A stretch of 26,061 nucleotides of DNA from Chara braunii (GCA_003427395.1 BFEA01000363.1:1392937-1418997), one strand, 5' to 3'; positions 8,000 through 16,193 are shown, counted from the stretch's first letter. Translations and numbers: made by a program. The notes: generated by a model from the sequence alone, not told the origin.

Positions 8000-8548
8000 T
8001 CAATCCAGAAAGTACTGTCGGGCTTCCCACCGGGCTACAGCCCGTCGTTTAGAACGGAAAGGCTCTGGCACGCTTCGCGTGTCTCGCTTTCGTATCAGAT
8101 CTCGTCGTCTTTCACTGGTCAGTTCCGAATCCGACGTGGATGGTCTCAGCCGAGTGGCTCTTTCCTTATGCTCGTCCTCACTCCGTATTCGGTAGTGAAA
8201 ACCCTTCGCTTCGTAGCGATCAAAATGCTGGCACTCCGTGCACAGAGTGCGGGGCCAATGGGGCGCCACTGCCGTCCACAGAATGACGATCAACTCGTTA
8301 AACGGCAACAATATCGAGTAGGGTGGAAAATGCGTATCGATAATTACAAATCCGGCGTCTACGAACCTAGAACAACGGTTGGCCGGAGGGAAGTAATACT
8401 GCCTGCCGATTTGCGCGACGGCTTCTCGTACGTCCCACTCACATACACGTGTCCTTTCCTCACTGTAGGGAAAAGGTCGTGTTGGGATGGGAGATACGGG
8501 AGGCAGGCGCCCAATCGAAGAGTGCTTGTCAGTCCACATATCAATCAA
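8000..8548 (-). CDS. Unrecognised ORF, possible relative of ORF C
   Basis: This is a 182-codon ORF from an ATG at 8548. Its middle contains A-Q-I-G-R-Q-Y-Y-F-P, then F-V-D-A-G-F-V-I-I-D and C-x-H-F-D-x-Y-x-A-x-x-F-H. The same three blocks, weakly conserved, occur in order in the ORF at 112-609. The C-terminal 60 residues are Arg/Glu/Ser-rich and look disordered. No known domain is recognised. It lies upstream of gag of element 1 on the same strand, so it could be the 3' remnant of another element of this type placed head to tail, or part of a long LTR. The DNA of the two ORFs is too different for them to be an LTR pair from one insertion. Confidence 0.4.
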   Translation of the reverse strand: MIDMWTDKHSSIGRLPPVSPIPTRPFPYSEERTRVCEWDVREAVAQIGRQYYFPPANRCSRFVDAGFVIIDTHFPPYSILLPFNELIVILWTAVAPHWPRTLCTECQHFDRYEAKGFHYRIRSEDEHKERATRLRPSTSDSELTSERRRDLIRKRDTRSVPEPFRSKRRAVARWEARQYFLD

Positions 8549-8800
8549 TCACATATATCCAAAGGCATCATTAAGAGCAAAAATCATTCATGCGACCCTC
8601 AATCTACCCTTCTTGACACACATCAGCTTGATTATGCATAGGGCTAAGGGACCGACCCGCGACTCAGTTCAACACAATGTTGGTTTCCGACGCCTTGTTT
8701 CTCAAGGTCGCCTGGTGGCGGGGCTGCTGATGTCGTGCCGCATAAGGCAGATGGCATGCGCGGTGCGTTCGGGACTATAAATCTAAACACTCTTGTATTC
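8549..8800. other. Non-coding stretch with a plus-strand TATA motif
   Basis: No coding frame is convincing here. At 8776-8782 the plus strand has TATAAAT preceded by GC-rich sequence. It could be a core promoter directed into the direct repeats, or chance. Confidence 0.25.
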
Positions 8801-9093
8801 TCGAACAAAATCCCGATGACACTCGTCTAATCAATCCGAAAAGTCACGCATCTCTATACATGCATTCACTGTGGAAGGTGCGAAAATGAGACATTCACAG
8901 GAAAAGATGGATCGCATTGCACAATATACACGCATCCACCGTTCACAAGACAAGAAGACGGGGTCCTTGCGTATGAGGATTACCCAGCAAACTAATGGAA
9001 GAGTTCCGGAAGAAGTTCTTTCACACAGAAACAGGAGGCCGACTCATTTCCATTCAAGAGAGGGACAATCATTCAGACGCATCATCTTTCGAG

Positions 9094-9160
<67 letters not shown>
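8801..9160 (+). repeat. Direct repeat copy 1 ending in a GA microsatellite
   Basis: This copy begins with TCGAACAAAATCCCG and ends in a long GA run (about 9098-9160). The same sequence recurs 361 bp to the right with only scattered substitutions. ORFs over it are simple-sequence artefacts. Confidence 0.9.
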
Positions 9161-9161
9161 N
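9161..9161. other. Single ambiguous base at the repeat junction
   Basis: One n sits exactly between the two repeat copies, at the end of the GA tract. That suggests an assembly join and not a sequenced base. Confidence 0.8.
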
Positions 9162-9453
9162 TCGAACAAAATCCCGATGACACTCGTCTAATCAATCCGA
9201 AAAGTCACGCATCTCTATACATGCATTCACTGTGGAAGGTGCGAAAATGAGACATTTACAGGAAAAGATGGATCGCATTGCACAGTATACACGCATCCAC
9301 CGTTCACAAGACAAGTAGACGGGGTCCTTGCGTAGGAGGATTACCCAGGAAACTAATGGAAGAGTTTCAGAAGAAGTTCTTTCACACAGAAACAGGAGGC
9401 CGACTCATTCCCATTCAAGAGAGGGACAATCATTCATACGCATCATCTTTCGA

Positions 9454-9482
<29 letters not shown>
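9162..9482 (+). repeat. Direct repeat copy 2 ending in a GA microsatellite
   Basis: Copy 2 aligns to copy 1 from its first base. Differences are scattered point changes, for example TCACAGG to TTACAGG and GAAGACGG to TAGACGG. Its GA run is shorter (about 9459-9480) and passes into unique sequence. Confidence 0.9.
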
Positions 9483-9484
<2 letters not shown>

Positions 9485-10141
9485 AGGGAAAGAAAGTCCC
9501 AAATAGAAGATGACAAGATCCAGGAAGAGAAAAGTTCAATGTCACCGCCGTACACTCACGCCAAAGATAACAATCCGCAACAAAGGCGCATTCGCCGTTA
9601 ATTCCAATATGGCCCCAGGCCAATCAACTCAACATCGATCCTCATTCCCGCACCGACGATCCCGGCCGTCGCGTGCTAACTCCCACCACTGCGATCGTCA
9701 CCCTGCTGTCGTAAACTCGACACAGTTCACACAGATCCCACAGTCCGTCGTGGCGATCCAGCGCGCAACCGGCCAGTCTATCGTCAGCCCGACAGGACTT
9801 TCCGAATCGCTTCAAACACTCTGCCTAGCCACTGCTTCCCGGAAGCTGGCTTGAGAGTCGAGAACGTAAGAGAGATTTGCGGACGCGCTCGCGGGTTTTA
9901 TAGTTGCGACAGGGGAGATAGAAGGAGGAGAAGGCGACAGGAAAGTTGAGGTGTAAGAGGAGAAGCAGGAGGAGAAGACTTTGAGAAGAGTGCTCTACGA
10001 ACGCCATGTCGATCCCTCGGAACTCAAGGTTCAACCAATCAGATTCGTCGTGCGATAGGTAGGTTCTATCGATCTACGCACCTGATTGGCGAGCGGGAGT
10101 TATCGGGGAATTGACTGGGCATCGTACGCCAGACTTAGAAG
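9483..10141 (-). promoter_or_regulatory. Minus-strand promoter-like block (CCAAT, TATA)
   Basis: On the minus strand CTATAAAA lies at 9904-9897, in the context ACTATAAAACCCG. Upstream of it are a pyrimidine-rich tract (about 9910-9985) and two CCAAT-type motifs (10035-10039 on the plus strand, 10085-10089 on the minus strand). Transcription from here would run left, towards the GA repeats and element 1, so this could be the U3 promoter of an LTR or a lost gene's promoter. No coding sequence starts immediately downstream. ORFs in this block are short and unconvincing. Confidence 0.4.
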
Positions 10142-10900
10142 GTGAGAAGAGAAAAGGCGCGAGAGGTGGCGCAAGACGGGTCCAAGATTCAGATGATCAA
10201 GAAAGGGAAATGGGCGCGCGAAAGCAAGGCGGGAGAGAAAGAGAGGGAGAATGAAAAAACAGTTACGGGGAGAGAGAAAGAGGAGGGAGAAGGAAAGGGA
10301 GCGCGGGAGGGAGCGATACAGGGGGCCAGAGGGGAGGAAGCTTTTGCATGCACGGCACCGTCAACAAAAAAAAGGGAAAAAGGCACCGAAACAGTTACAG
10401 CTTGCTTCTATCCTAATTCAAAATTGAAATCACCATATCCGCGCGCGAAAAAGCGACGTGGGAAAAGAAAAATCCTACGCCTATTCCTACTCACTCAAAA
10501 TTCCGAGAGTTTTCTCCGCTTATTCCGGAATTTCCAACTGTTGAGCCCAATTCCAGTGCGCTCGCTAAGGCGCACGGAAATTCCCATGTATCTCCCGATT
10601 TTGCAAAAAGAAAAGCAGAACCCAATAGTCGAAAAAGCTCTGAAAAAAAAGGAAAATGCGGTACCCGAAAGCAAGAAATCAAAACGGGGTTTTCCTGGGG
10701 TTGGTTTGATACAAGCAAAGGAAAGGGTACAAAAGATGGCACAGGGTCGGGAAGTGGTTCGTCACACACTCCACCCGATCAGGAAGTCGCGCCGGGCGTG
10801 AGGTTGGACGTCACAGTGGCGCATAGCCACACCACTCTCAAAATAAGGAAAATGGGAATGAACTTTCTGCTAGAACATGGCCAGATGCACCCGCCACATT
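10142..10900. other. Purine/pyrimidine-skewed low-complexity DNA
   Basis: The plus strand is rich in GA and AAAG tracts. An open frame of 219 codons (10142-10801) exists, but it begins with GTG, is almost entirely Lys/Glu/Arg, and has no domain, so I judge it a composition artefact. Nothing else is recognised. Confidence 0.4.
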
Positions 10901-10924
10901 TTTGTCTTTTACACATTTCGGGGG

Positions 10925-10959
10925 TGGTGTGGCGAGCCTCTTAGGGCCTCGCCACACCA
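10925..10959. repeat. Inverted repeat (12-bp arms)
   Basis: TGGTGTGGCGAG at 10925-10936 is answered by its exact reverse complement at 10948-10959. This is the same motif that forms the larger palindrome in a later unit. Confidence 0.9.
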
Positions 10960-11706
10960 ATGTCAAAACATCACGAAATTCGACATATGTCTGGAAATTT
11001 TTGACATTCCCTCTTTCAACAGAAAACCCCTCTTCGCCACACAGCATGTGGAAGTGAAGAACTCACAAGTCCTGTGCTCAAAAGAGACAAACTGGGGTGA
11101 AGATAGGACAAGCATTGGTGCGTTCTCTTTTTCGACATTCGGGCAAAAATTCGACATCCCATCCGAGGACTGTTGAAAGTGTGCAAGTTGCAGGCTGGGA
11201 AACGAGCCCTTCTCCACAGGAGGTGTCGAAACCCTTTCCCTGACAGCTCCTGATTTTTTTTTGCATCTCGGATTTCGACATGCTGTGTGGTGAGGAGAGA
11301 ATGTCGAGAATGCAGTTTTGGACATTGGTGTGGCGAGGCCTTAAGAGTCTCACCACACAGGCAGTCGAAAACCCGGTTTTCGACAACTTTGCATCGCCAC
11401 ACAGACGTCTGAAGAATTGCGGCTCAAAAAACTTTCCACAGGTGTCAGAATGGTACTTTCGACAGCCGCCCTCCAGCAACCGTTTCCTCCTGCCTGCAGG
11501 TGACGGAAATCCGACAGTGCCCCGCCGACCTTTCGAAAATTGCGTTCGAATTTGAATTGTCCGGGTCGAATTTGCGTTGTCTGGGACTGTTCCATGACCC
11601 CCGTCCGCCTGGCCATGACCAAAAACCTTGCCCCTCGACAGCCTGTGTGGCGAAGGGGGTGTAAACTGTCGACCACGGACTTTCAATTTTTTTCTGACAC
11701 CTAACT

Positions 11707-11753
11707 GCCTGTGTGGCGAGCCTCTAAGGCCCTTAGAGGCTCGCCACACAGGC
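11707..11753. repeat. Perfect 47-nt palindrome
   Basis: Two 23-nt arms surround a single central C; the arms begin GCCTGTGTGGCGAG and end AGG. The palindrome is immediately followed by a second one with CTGTCGAAAAC arms (11753-11777). A cruciform or strong RNA hairpin is expected. Confidence 0.97.
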
Positions 11754-11777
11754 TGTCGAAAACCGAGTTTTCGACAG
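11753..11777. repeat. 25-nt inverted repeat, CTGTCGAAAAC arms
   Basis: Arms of 11 bp around a CGA centre; the arms are exact reverse complements. A related palindrome with 9-bp GTCGAAAAC arms and a CCG centre lies about 390 bp earlier (about 11364-11384). Confidence 0.95.
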
Positions 11778-12469
11778 TTTTGCATCGCCACTCATACTGT
11801 CGACGAAATCCGTTTCAGAATGTTTTCGACATGTGTCAGATTTGTGGTTTCGACAGCCCTGTAGAAACTCTTGTTTCCTCCCGCCTGCAGCTCAAGGATG
11901 TTCGACAGTGCGCCGCCAACCTTTCGAGAAACGCCTCCCATTTCCCATTGTCAGGGACAAATCCCTGACAGGTGTGCCGTCTTTTGTGACGGTTGCGCGA
12001 AAGTTGCTCCAAATTTCCCTCGACAGCCTCGCCCCTCGACAGGCTGTGTGGCGAAGGGGGGAAAACTGTCGAAGAACGGGCTGTCAAAAATTTCCTGACA
12101 TCTGTCGAAAATTCTCGACTTTCGACAGCCTGTGCGCCGCACCACAGTCCAAAGGCAAGAAAATTAGAGGGCTGTCAGAACAAATTCCACAGCCTCCATT
12201 CGACAGTTTGCCCCCCCTTCGCCACACAGCACTGTAGAGTGCACGCAGTTGTGAAAGCAAGATGGAAAAAGACGAACGCTCCTGAGGGTACGACAAACAT
12301 AAGTCCATCCCGACCTTACCCCCACTCACCAAATTTCGAAGGGAAGTCGACGGCGCAGCAGAGGAGCGTCGAAAGCATCCGAGTAGCAGGCTGGGGATTG
12401 AACAACATTCGACAGGAGGTGTCGAGAAGCACTCTTTGACAGCTTGCGAATTTTCTTCCCGTCTCCGAC

Positions 12470-13048
12470 TTTTTTTTTTTTTCTTAATTTAAAATTCATT
12501 TAGTCAAATCATCATTCAGAGGCCGGGGTCCTCTACAATACATACCGGTTCACAATTGATATCTGGAAGCATCATCCAGCTTAGCTTACAGGCTGAAAGC
12601 CTGCGGGTCTCTTCTACAGACCCAGCAGCTCTTGGGCTGCGTCATTCCTAGCCTTACGGCCTATCTTATCTACGCTCTAACAAAATCCTACAGGGAGACT
12701 ACTAGATAGAGTCTAGAGTAAGAGAAAGGAGTCTATGCTACCCTACGCCTACCACCAATGTGATCCCCGATGCCCTTATCCTTCCTACTCATGCTCTTAC
12801 TATTGTACAAACGCCCCTCTGCAGCAGAGCCTACCTGGGCTCAGGGAGTACGTCCAAGGGCTACAACTAACTCTACTGTCTCTGCAGTCTCCGTCTCTAC
12901 AATCGAGACCGGGGACCCATCCTGGTCCTAGTTCACTGTAACGCTCCCTCCTGCCTCTCTTCTCACCCTACTTCTGCCTTCCTACTGCGGATAATTGTCG
13001 ACCGAGCGTTCTGGTCATAGCCTGTACCTTACAGACCCTACTCTCGGG
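12470..13048 (-). mobile_element. Poly(A)-tailed retro-insertion (LINE or SINE fragment)
   Basis: A 13-nt T run at 12470-12482 is the poly(A) tail of a minus-strand insertion. It interrupts the palindrome array: sequence before it (CGAATTTTCTTCCCG, then TCTCCGAC) and after it (from about 13050, ACGACAGCCTGTGTGG) corresponds to contiguous sequence in the unit at about 11245-11340. No reverse transcriptase or endonuclease motif is seen, so it is a 3' fragment or a short non-autonomous element. A possible short target duplication is CTCCGAC (12463-12469) against CTACGAC (13050-13056), with one mismatch. Four small hairpins lie at 12589-12663. Confidence 0.6.
12589..12663 (-). other. Row of four adjacent small hairpins
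   Basis: Consecutive stems are CAGGCT/AGCCTG (12589-12603), GGGTCT/AGACCC (12605-12623), GCAGC/GCTGC (12625-12640) and TAGCC/GGCCTA with a bulge (12649-12663). Close packing suggests a structured RNA tail in the retro-insertion. Confidence 0.5.
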
Positions 13049-13115
13049 ACTACGACAGCCTGTGTGGCGAGGAGAAACTTTCGAAAATCGCATTTTCGAC
13101 AGTGGTGCGGCGAGG
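13049..13115. repeat. Palindrome array resumes after the insertion
   Basis: CGACAGCCTGTGTGGCGAGG, then an imperfect hairpin with TTCGAAAATCG and CATTTTCGAC arms (about 13079-13100), then GTGGTGCGGCGAGGCC. It matches the unit at about 11275-11345 and ends in the duplicated TATA segment. Confidence 0.75.
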
Positions 13116-13237
13116 CCCGAATTTTCTTCCCGAGTTTTCTTCCCTATATATACGCTGGCACTGTGCCAGACTGGCGCCCGAATTTTCTTCCCGAATTTTC
13201 TTCCCTATATATACGCTGGCACTGTGCCAGACTGGCG
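13116..13237 (+). promoter_or_regulatory. 61-bp tandem duplication carrying a TATA box
   Basis: Two nearly identical 61-bp units (13116-13176 and 13177-13237) each contain CCCTATATATACG (TATA at 13145-13152 and 13206-13213). Each TATA is followed by a perfect 15-nt palindrome, CTGGCACTGTGCCAG (13155-13169 and 13216-13230). This looks like a duplicated core promoter directed to the right. No coding start follows; a U6-like sequence begins about 250 bp downstream. Confidence 0.55.
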
Positions 13238-13458
13238 CTGCTGTGCTCTTCTCTCAAATACACATGTGGCAGCTTGTTGGGTGCATTGCTTGTGGAGTCG
13301 TCGAGTAACACTTGTGCGCTGTGTTGCTATTGGGTACTTCGCCTGTGAAGTGCGTTCTATATACAACTTCAAACAGTATATGTATATGTGTACATATACG
13401 CGTTTGGATATAGATACAGGATAGCTTAATTATCAGGGACTGCATATAAGTGTTGAGG

Positions 13459-13565
13459 GTGTCCTTCGGGACATCCGTTAAAGTTGGAACGATACAGAGA
13501 AGGGTAAATTAGCAAATGGCCCCTGCGCAAGCATGACATGCATAAGTTTCGAGGGCATGCCCACT
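13459..13565 (+). ncRNA. U6 snRNA-like sequence (probable pseudogene)
   Basis: The 5' stem-loop TGTCC-TTCG-GGACA is intact, followed by the U6 core TTGGAACGATACAGAGAAG containing the ACAGAGA box. Then come TTAGC with the catalytic AGC triad, GGCCCCTGCGCAAG of the internal stem-loop, and GCATAAG. Compared with plant U6, about five bases (GGTAA) are inserted between ACAGAGA and AGC and two more just after AGC. The 3' end is diverged and there is no terminating T run. No plant upstream sequence element is seen, and TATAAG lies only about 14 nt upstream. Functional U6 pairs with U2 and forms the spliceosome active site; the insertions fall in that region, so a pseudogene or U6-derived repeat is likelier than a working gene. 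Confidence 0.8.
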
Positions 13566-13667
13566 ACCGCACACCCTACCTATGTCAGTAGATTGCCTTG
13601 TCCGCCTTCCTCTCTATACGACGAGAGCACACAGGTGCGTTCTTATCACACTCGGATATCCGCGCGG

Positions 13668-13672
<5 letters not shown>

Positions 13673-13724
<52 letters not shown>
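13673..13724 (+). repeat. CA microsatellite
   Basis: An uninterrupted CA run reaches the edge of the assembly gap, so its true length is unknown. Long ORFs that cross it come from the gap characters. Confidence 0.98.
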
Positions 13725-14655
13725 NNNNNNNNNNNNNNNNNNNNNNNNNNNNNNNNNNNNNNNNNNNNNNNNNNNNNNNNNNNNNNNNNNNNNNNNNNNN
13801 NNNNNNNNNNNNNNNNNNNNNNNNNNNNNNNNNNNNNNNNNNNNNNNNNNNNNNNNNNNNNNNNNNNNNNNNNNNNNNNNNNNNNNNNNNNNNNNNNNNN
13901 NNNNNNNNNNNNNNNNNNNNNNNNNNNNNNNNNNNNNNNNNNNNNNNNNNNNNNNNNNNNNNNNNNNNNNNNNNNNNNNNNNNNNNNNNNNNNNNNNNNN
14001 NNNNNNNNNNNNNNNNNNNNNNNNNNNNNNNNNNNNNNNNNNNNNNNNNNNNNNNNNNNNNNNNNNNNNNNNNNNNNNNNNNNNNNNNNNNNNNNNNNNN
14101 NNNNNNNNNNNNNNNNNNNNNNNNNNNNNNNNNNNNNNNNNNNNNNNNNNNNNNNNNNNNNNNNNNNNNNNNNNNNNNNNNNNNNNNNNNNNNNNNNNNN
14201 NNNNNNNNNNNNNNNNNNNNNNNNNNNNNNNNNNNNNNNNNNNNNNNNNNNNNNNNNNNNNNNNNNNNNNNNNNNNNNNNNNNNNNNNNNNNNNNNNNNN
14301 NNNNNNNNNNNNNNNNNNNNNNNNNNNNNNNNNNNNNNNNNNNNNNNNNNNNNNNNNNNNNNNNNNNNNNNNNNNNNNNNNNNNNNNNNNNNNNNNNNNN
14401 NNNNNNNNNNNNNNNNNNNNNNNNNNNNNNNNNNNNNNNNNNNNNNNNNNNNNNNNNNNNNNNNNNNNNNNNNNNNNNNNNNNNNNNNNNNNNNNNNNNN
14501 NNNNNNNNNNNNNNNNNNNNNNNNNNNNNNNNNNNNNNNNNNNNNNNNNNNNNNNNNNNNNNNNNNNNNNNNNNNNNNNNNNNNNNNNNNNNNNNNNNNN
14601 NNNNNNNNNNNNNNNNNNNNNNNNNNNNNNNNNNNNNNNNNNNNNNNNNNNNNNN
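13725..14655. other. Assembly gap (931 N)
   Basis: Undetermined bases only; nothing can be inferred about content. Confidence 1.
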
Positions 14656-14980
14656 CCAAATCTTAATAGGACCCTGGTCACTGCAAGAAACTCAATGCTG
14701 AGATTATGGTGATGATGGGGTTTTATACTGTGCATTTTCTTTTCGTGGTGTGTGGGTGAGTGGGGGGTGTGGGTGGGGGGTGGGTGGGTGAAGAGGAAGA
14801 AACCAAACCTCGTGAGCTGCCACCCCCACCCCGCCCTCCCCTCCTCAATGAAGGGGAGGAGCACGGCGAGGAGAAGAAGGAGAAAGGAAGGAGGAGAGGG
14901 AGGAGTAGTGAGTAGTGGGTGATTAAGGATGAGTAGGCCCATCCGTCGTCGAGTGGCTATGAGTAGGCGATGATGAGTAG
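14656..14980. other. G-rich and simple-sequence stretch, no gene
   Basis: It contains a run of six G tracts of three or more (14754-14788) with 1-5 base loops on the plus strand, a G-quadruplex pattern. It then has GGAGGA purine tracts and a repeated GATGAGTAGGCCC motif at about 14928 and 14973. No coding frame is supported. Confidence 0.6.
14754..14788 (+). other. Potential G-quadruplex
   Basis: G tracts at 14754, 14762, 14771, 14775, 14782 and 14786 are separated by loops of 1-5 nt, satisfying the usual G3+N1-7 pattern. Confidence 0.6.
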
Positions 14981-15060
14981 GCCCCATTTGCTCAGTTGGT
15001 ACAGCCATAAATAAACTGTTGAAATACAGAGACCCAATTTAGAGTCCAGATGCAATCAGA
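14980..15060 (+). mobile_element. tRNA-related (SINE-like) fragment
   Basis: TGCTCAGTTGG (14989-14999) resembles a Pol III A box and ATTTAGAGTCC (15037-15047) matches 8 of 11 positions of the B box GGTTCGAGTCC. The spacing of 48 nt is right for a tRNA-derived promoter. No cloverleaf is evident. Confidence 0.35.
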
Positions 15061-15088
15061 TGAACAGAAAAGAATAGTTCTGGAGCGT

Positions 15089-15242
15089 GGTCCCACTAGC
15101 CAGGAGGATGGGATTGGATCCTGAATTTGGACGTGTTTGTGCACAGGTACAGGAAACCGAGATTCAACTTGCTTTTCTGCATCTCTGGGTAAAACTCATC
15201 CCGATTCAGGCATTCAATCCGATCCTCTTTGCTAGTGGGACC
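15089..15242. mobile_element. MITE-like element, 154 bp with about 31-bp terminal inverted repeats
   Basis: Both ends begin GGTCCCACTAGC followed by AGAGGAT or GGAGGAT and GGATTG (inverted at the right end), about 27 of 31 matching. The interior has GATCCTGAATTTGGACGTG, shared with a second copy at 17321-17468. There is no transposase, so it is non-autonomous. Confidence 0.75.
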
Positions 15243-15478
15243 TCGGCCCTGGAATCTGGATTATTGGGGCAGGTCAGTTCAGTTCAGTGATAATACCTCA
15301 AGGCCGTTGTCGTTTTTTTTTTATTTTTCTTTTTCTTTTTTTTAAGTAGGATCTGCGCCTCCGACCCCTGTGTCATTGGAACTAAATTGAAGAGAAAAAA
15401 AATCCAAATCAGCGAATGAAAATATAGAAAAACTTCAAAAGAACTGGAAAAGAGACAAGGACAGGCAGAGAGTCCTTG

Positions 15479-15640
15479 TGGCGCAGCGGTACACACATGT
15501 ATCTCTTTGGAAAACAGATACTGAGATTGAGTGCTAATGAAATAGAACAGATACAATAATGTTTGTGGCTACCTCCTTTCAAAAAATAATAAAATACAAA
15601 AAGAGGAAAAAAGAAAAGAAAAAAAAAGTTACAAAACACC
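15479..15640 (+). mobile_element. tRNA-related (SINE-like) fragment
   Basis: TGGCGCAGCGG (15479-15489) fits the Pol III A box very well. AGATTGAGTGC (15524-15534) is a weaker B-box match 45 nt downstream. An A-rich segment follows. It is likely an old SINE; the 3' boundary is uncertain. Confidence 0.4.
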
Positions 15641-16003
15641 AAATTTCGGNGAAATATCGACGAGAATCCGTGACCGGTGACGGGATGAAAAAAGGGAAAA
15701 AAGTAAAAAACAAAACAGATTAAATGATCACTTCTTTTTTTTTCCCCCCTTTTTTGAGATCGATTGATGAGTTAATTGTGACCGGTCCACGTAAGACAAC
15801 AACAAAAAAAAGAACGCAACCGAAAAAAAAAAAAAAAAAAAGAATGATTAAAAAAAAAGAAAAAAAAAAGAAGAAAAGAACACAACCGTTTCCCATGTAA
15901 TTGTGTTTTTTTTTTTTTTACTTTTAACTTTTTGTCTAGGTTCCCAGCCGGGCCCCCCGGGTCACCCTACTTTCCCGGGCGGCCTGGCCGTGCAATGACT
16001 AGG

Positions 16004-16035
<32 letters not shown>

Positions 16036-16070
16036 CCCGGCCGGGACGGGCAAGTGGTCCGGGGTCACTC
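15641..16070. other. A/T-homopolymer-rich stretch, no gene
   Basis: Many A and T runs of 8-24 nt are mixed with a GC-rich CCCGGGCGGCC-type segment at about 15948-15988. One ambiguous base lies at 15650. The poly-T run at 16010-16035 may be the tail of an inserted retroelement, but no body is identifiable. Confidence 0.5.
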
Positions 16071-16193
16071 TGGTAGGCTACCGTCTTCACCCGAATAGAA
16101 CGCCCGGTAATTATTGCCGTATCTGGACTGAAAATTGCACCAAATACTGATATAATGACCTGGCGTTCTGTTCGGGGGCACGTTTCCACTAGC
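16071..16193. mobile_element. Fold-back MITE-like element
   Basis: Arms of about 55 bp are inverted. CCGAATAGAACGCC (16091-16104) is answered by GGCGTTCTGTTCGG (16162-16175), with further pairing on both sides. The centre reads ATCTGGACTGAAAATTGCACCAAATAC, split here as ATCTGGACTG and AAAATTGCAC. It is related to the fold-back at 17138-17273. Confidence 0.65.

Larger units (their letters stand above)
10901..12469. repeat. Diverged tandem array of about 390-bp palindrome-bearing units
   Basis: Equivalent landmarks recur at about 385-395 bp. Examples are TTTGCATCGCCAC at about 11390 and 11781, CCTGCAGGTGACGG-like at about 11490 and 11881, and CCCCTCGACAG before TGTGTGGCGAAGGGGG at about 11635 and 12025. 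A segment with AGGCTGG and AGGAGGTGTCGA occurs at about 11191 and 12387, three periods apart. Units are strongly diverged. Two motifs dominate in both orientations: TGTGTGGCGA and TGTCGAAAA. They build nested hairpins, the best being a perfect 47-nt palindrome at 11707-11753. No coding function is supported; the ORFs here simply follow the repeats. Confidence 0.8.

Noticed and set aside
8871-9191. ORFs across the GA tracts (also at 9278-9601)
   Set aside because: Their Arg/Glu repeats come from the microsatellite, and they cross the ambiguous join.
10142-10801. 219-codon plus-strand ORF
   Set aside because: It starts at GTG, consists almost only of Lys, Glu and Arg from purine-rich simple sequence, and has no domain.
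10963-11864. Several ORFs of about 80-240 codons within the palindrome array
   Set aside because: Their amino-acid repeats follow the DNA palindromes on both strands, and no frame is preserved between units.
10901-12469. CRISPR-like array
   Set aside because: Repeats are about 390 bp apart, occur in both orientations and are diverged; there is no short regular repeat-spacer pattern.
13533-15008. Very long ORFs on both strands around 13.5-15.0 kb
   Set aside because: They run through 931 undetermined bases and a CA microsatellite; only short flanks are real sequence.
14980-15060. A functional tRNA gene
   Set aside because: A and B box matches exist, but no acceptor stem or anticodon arm can be formed.
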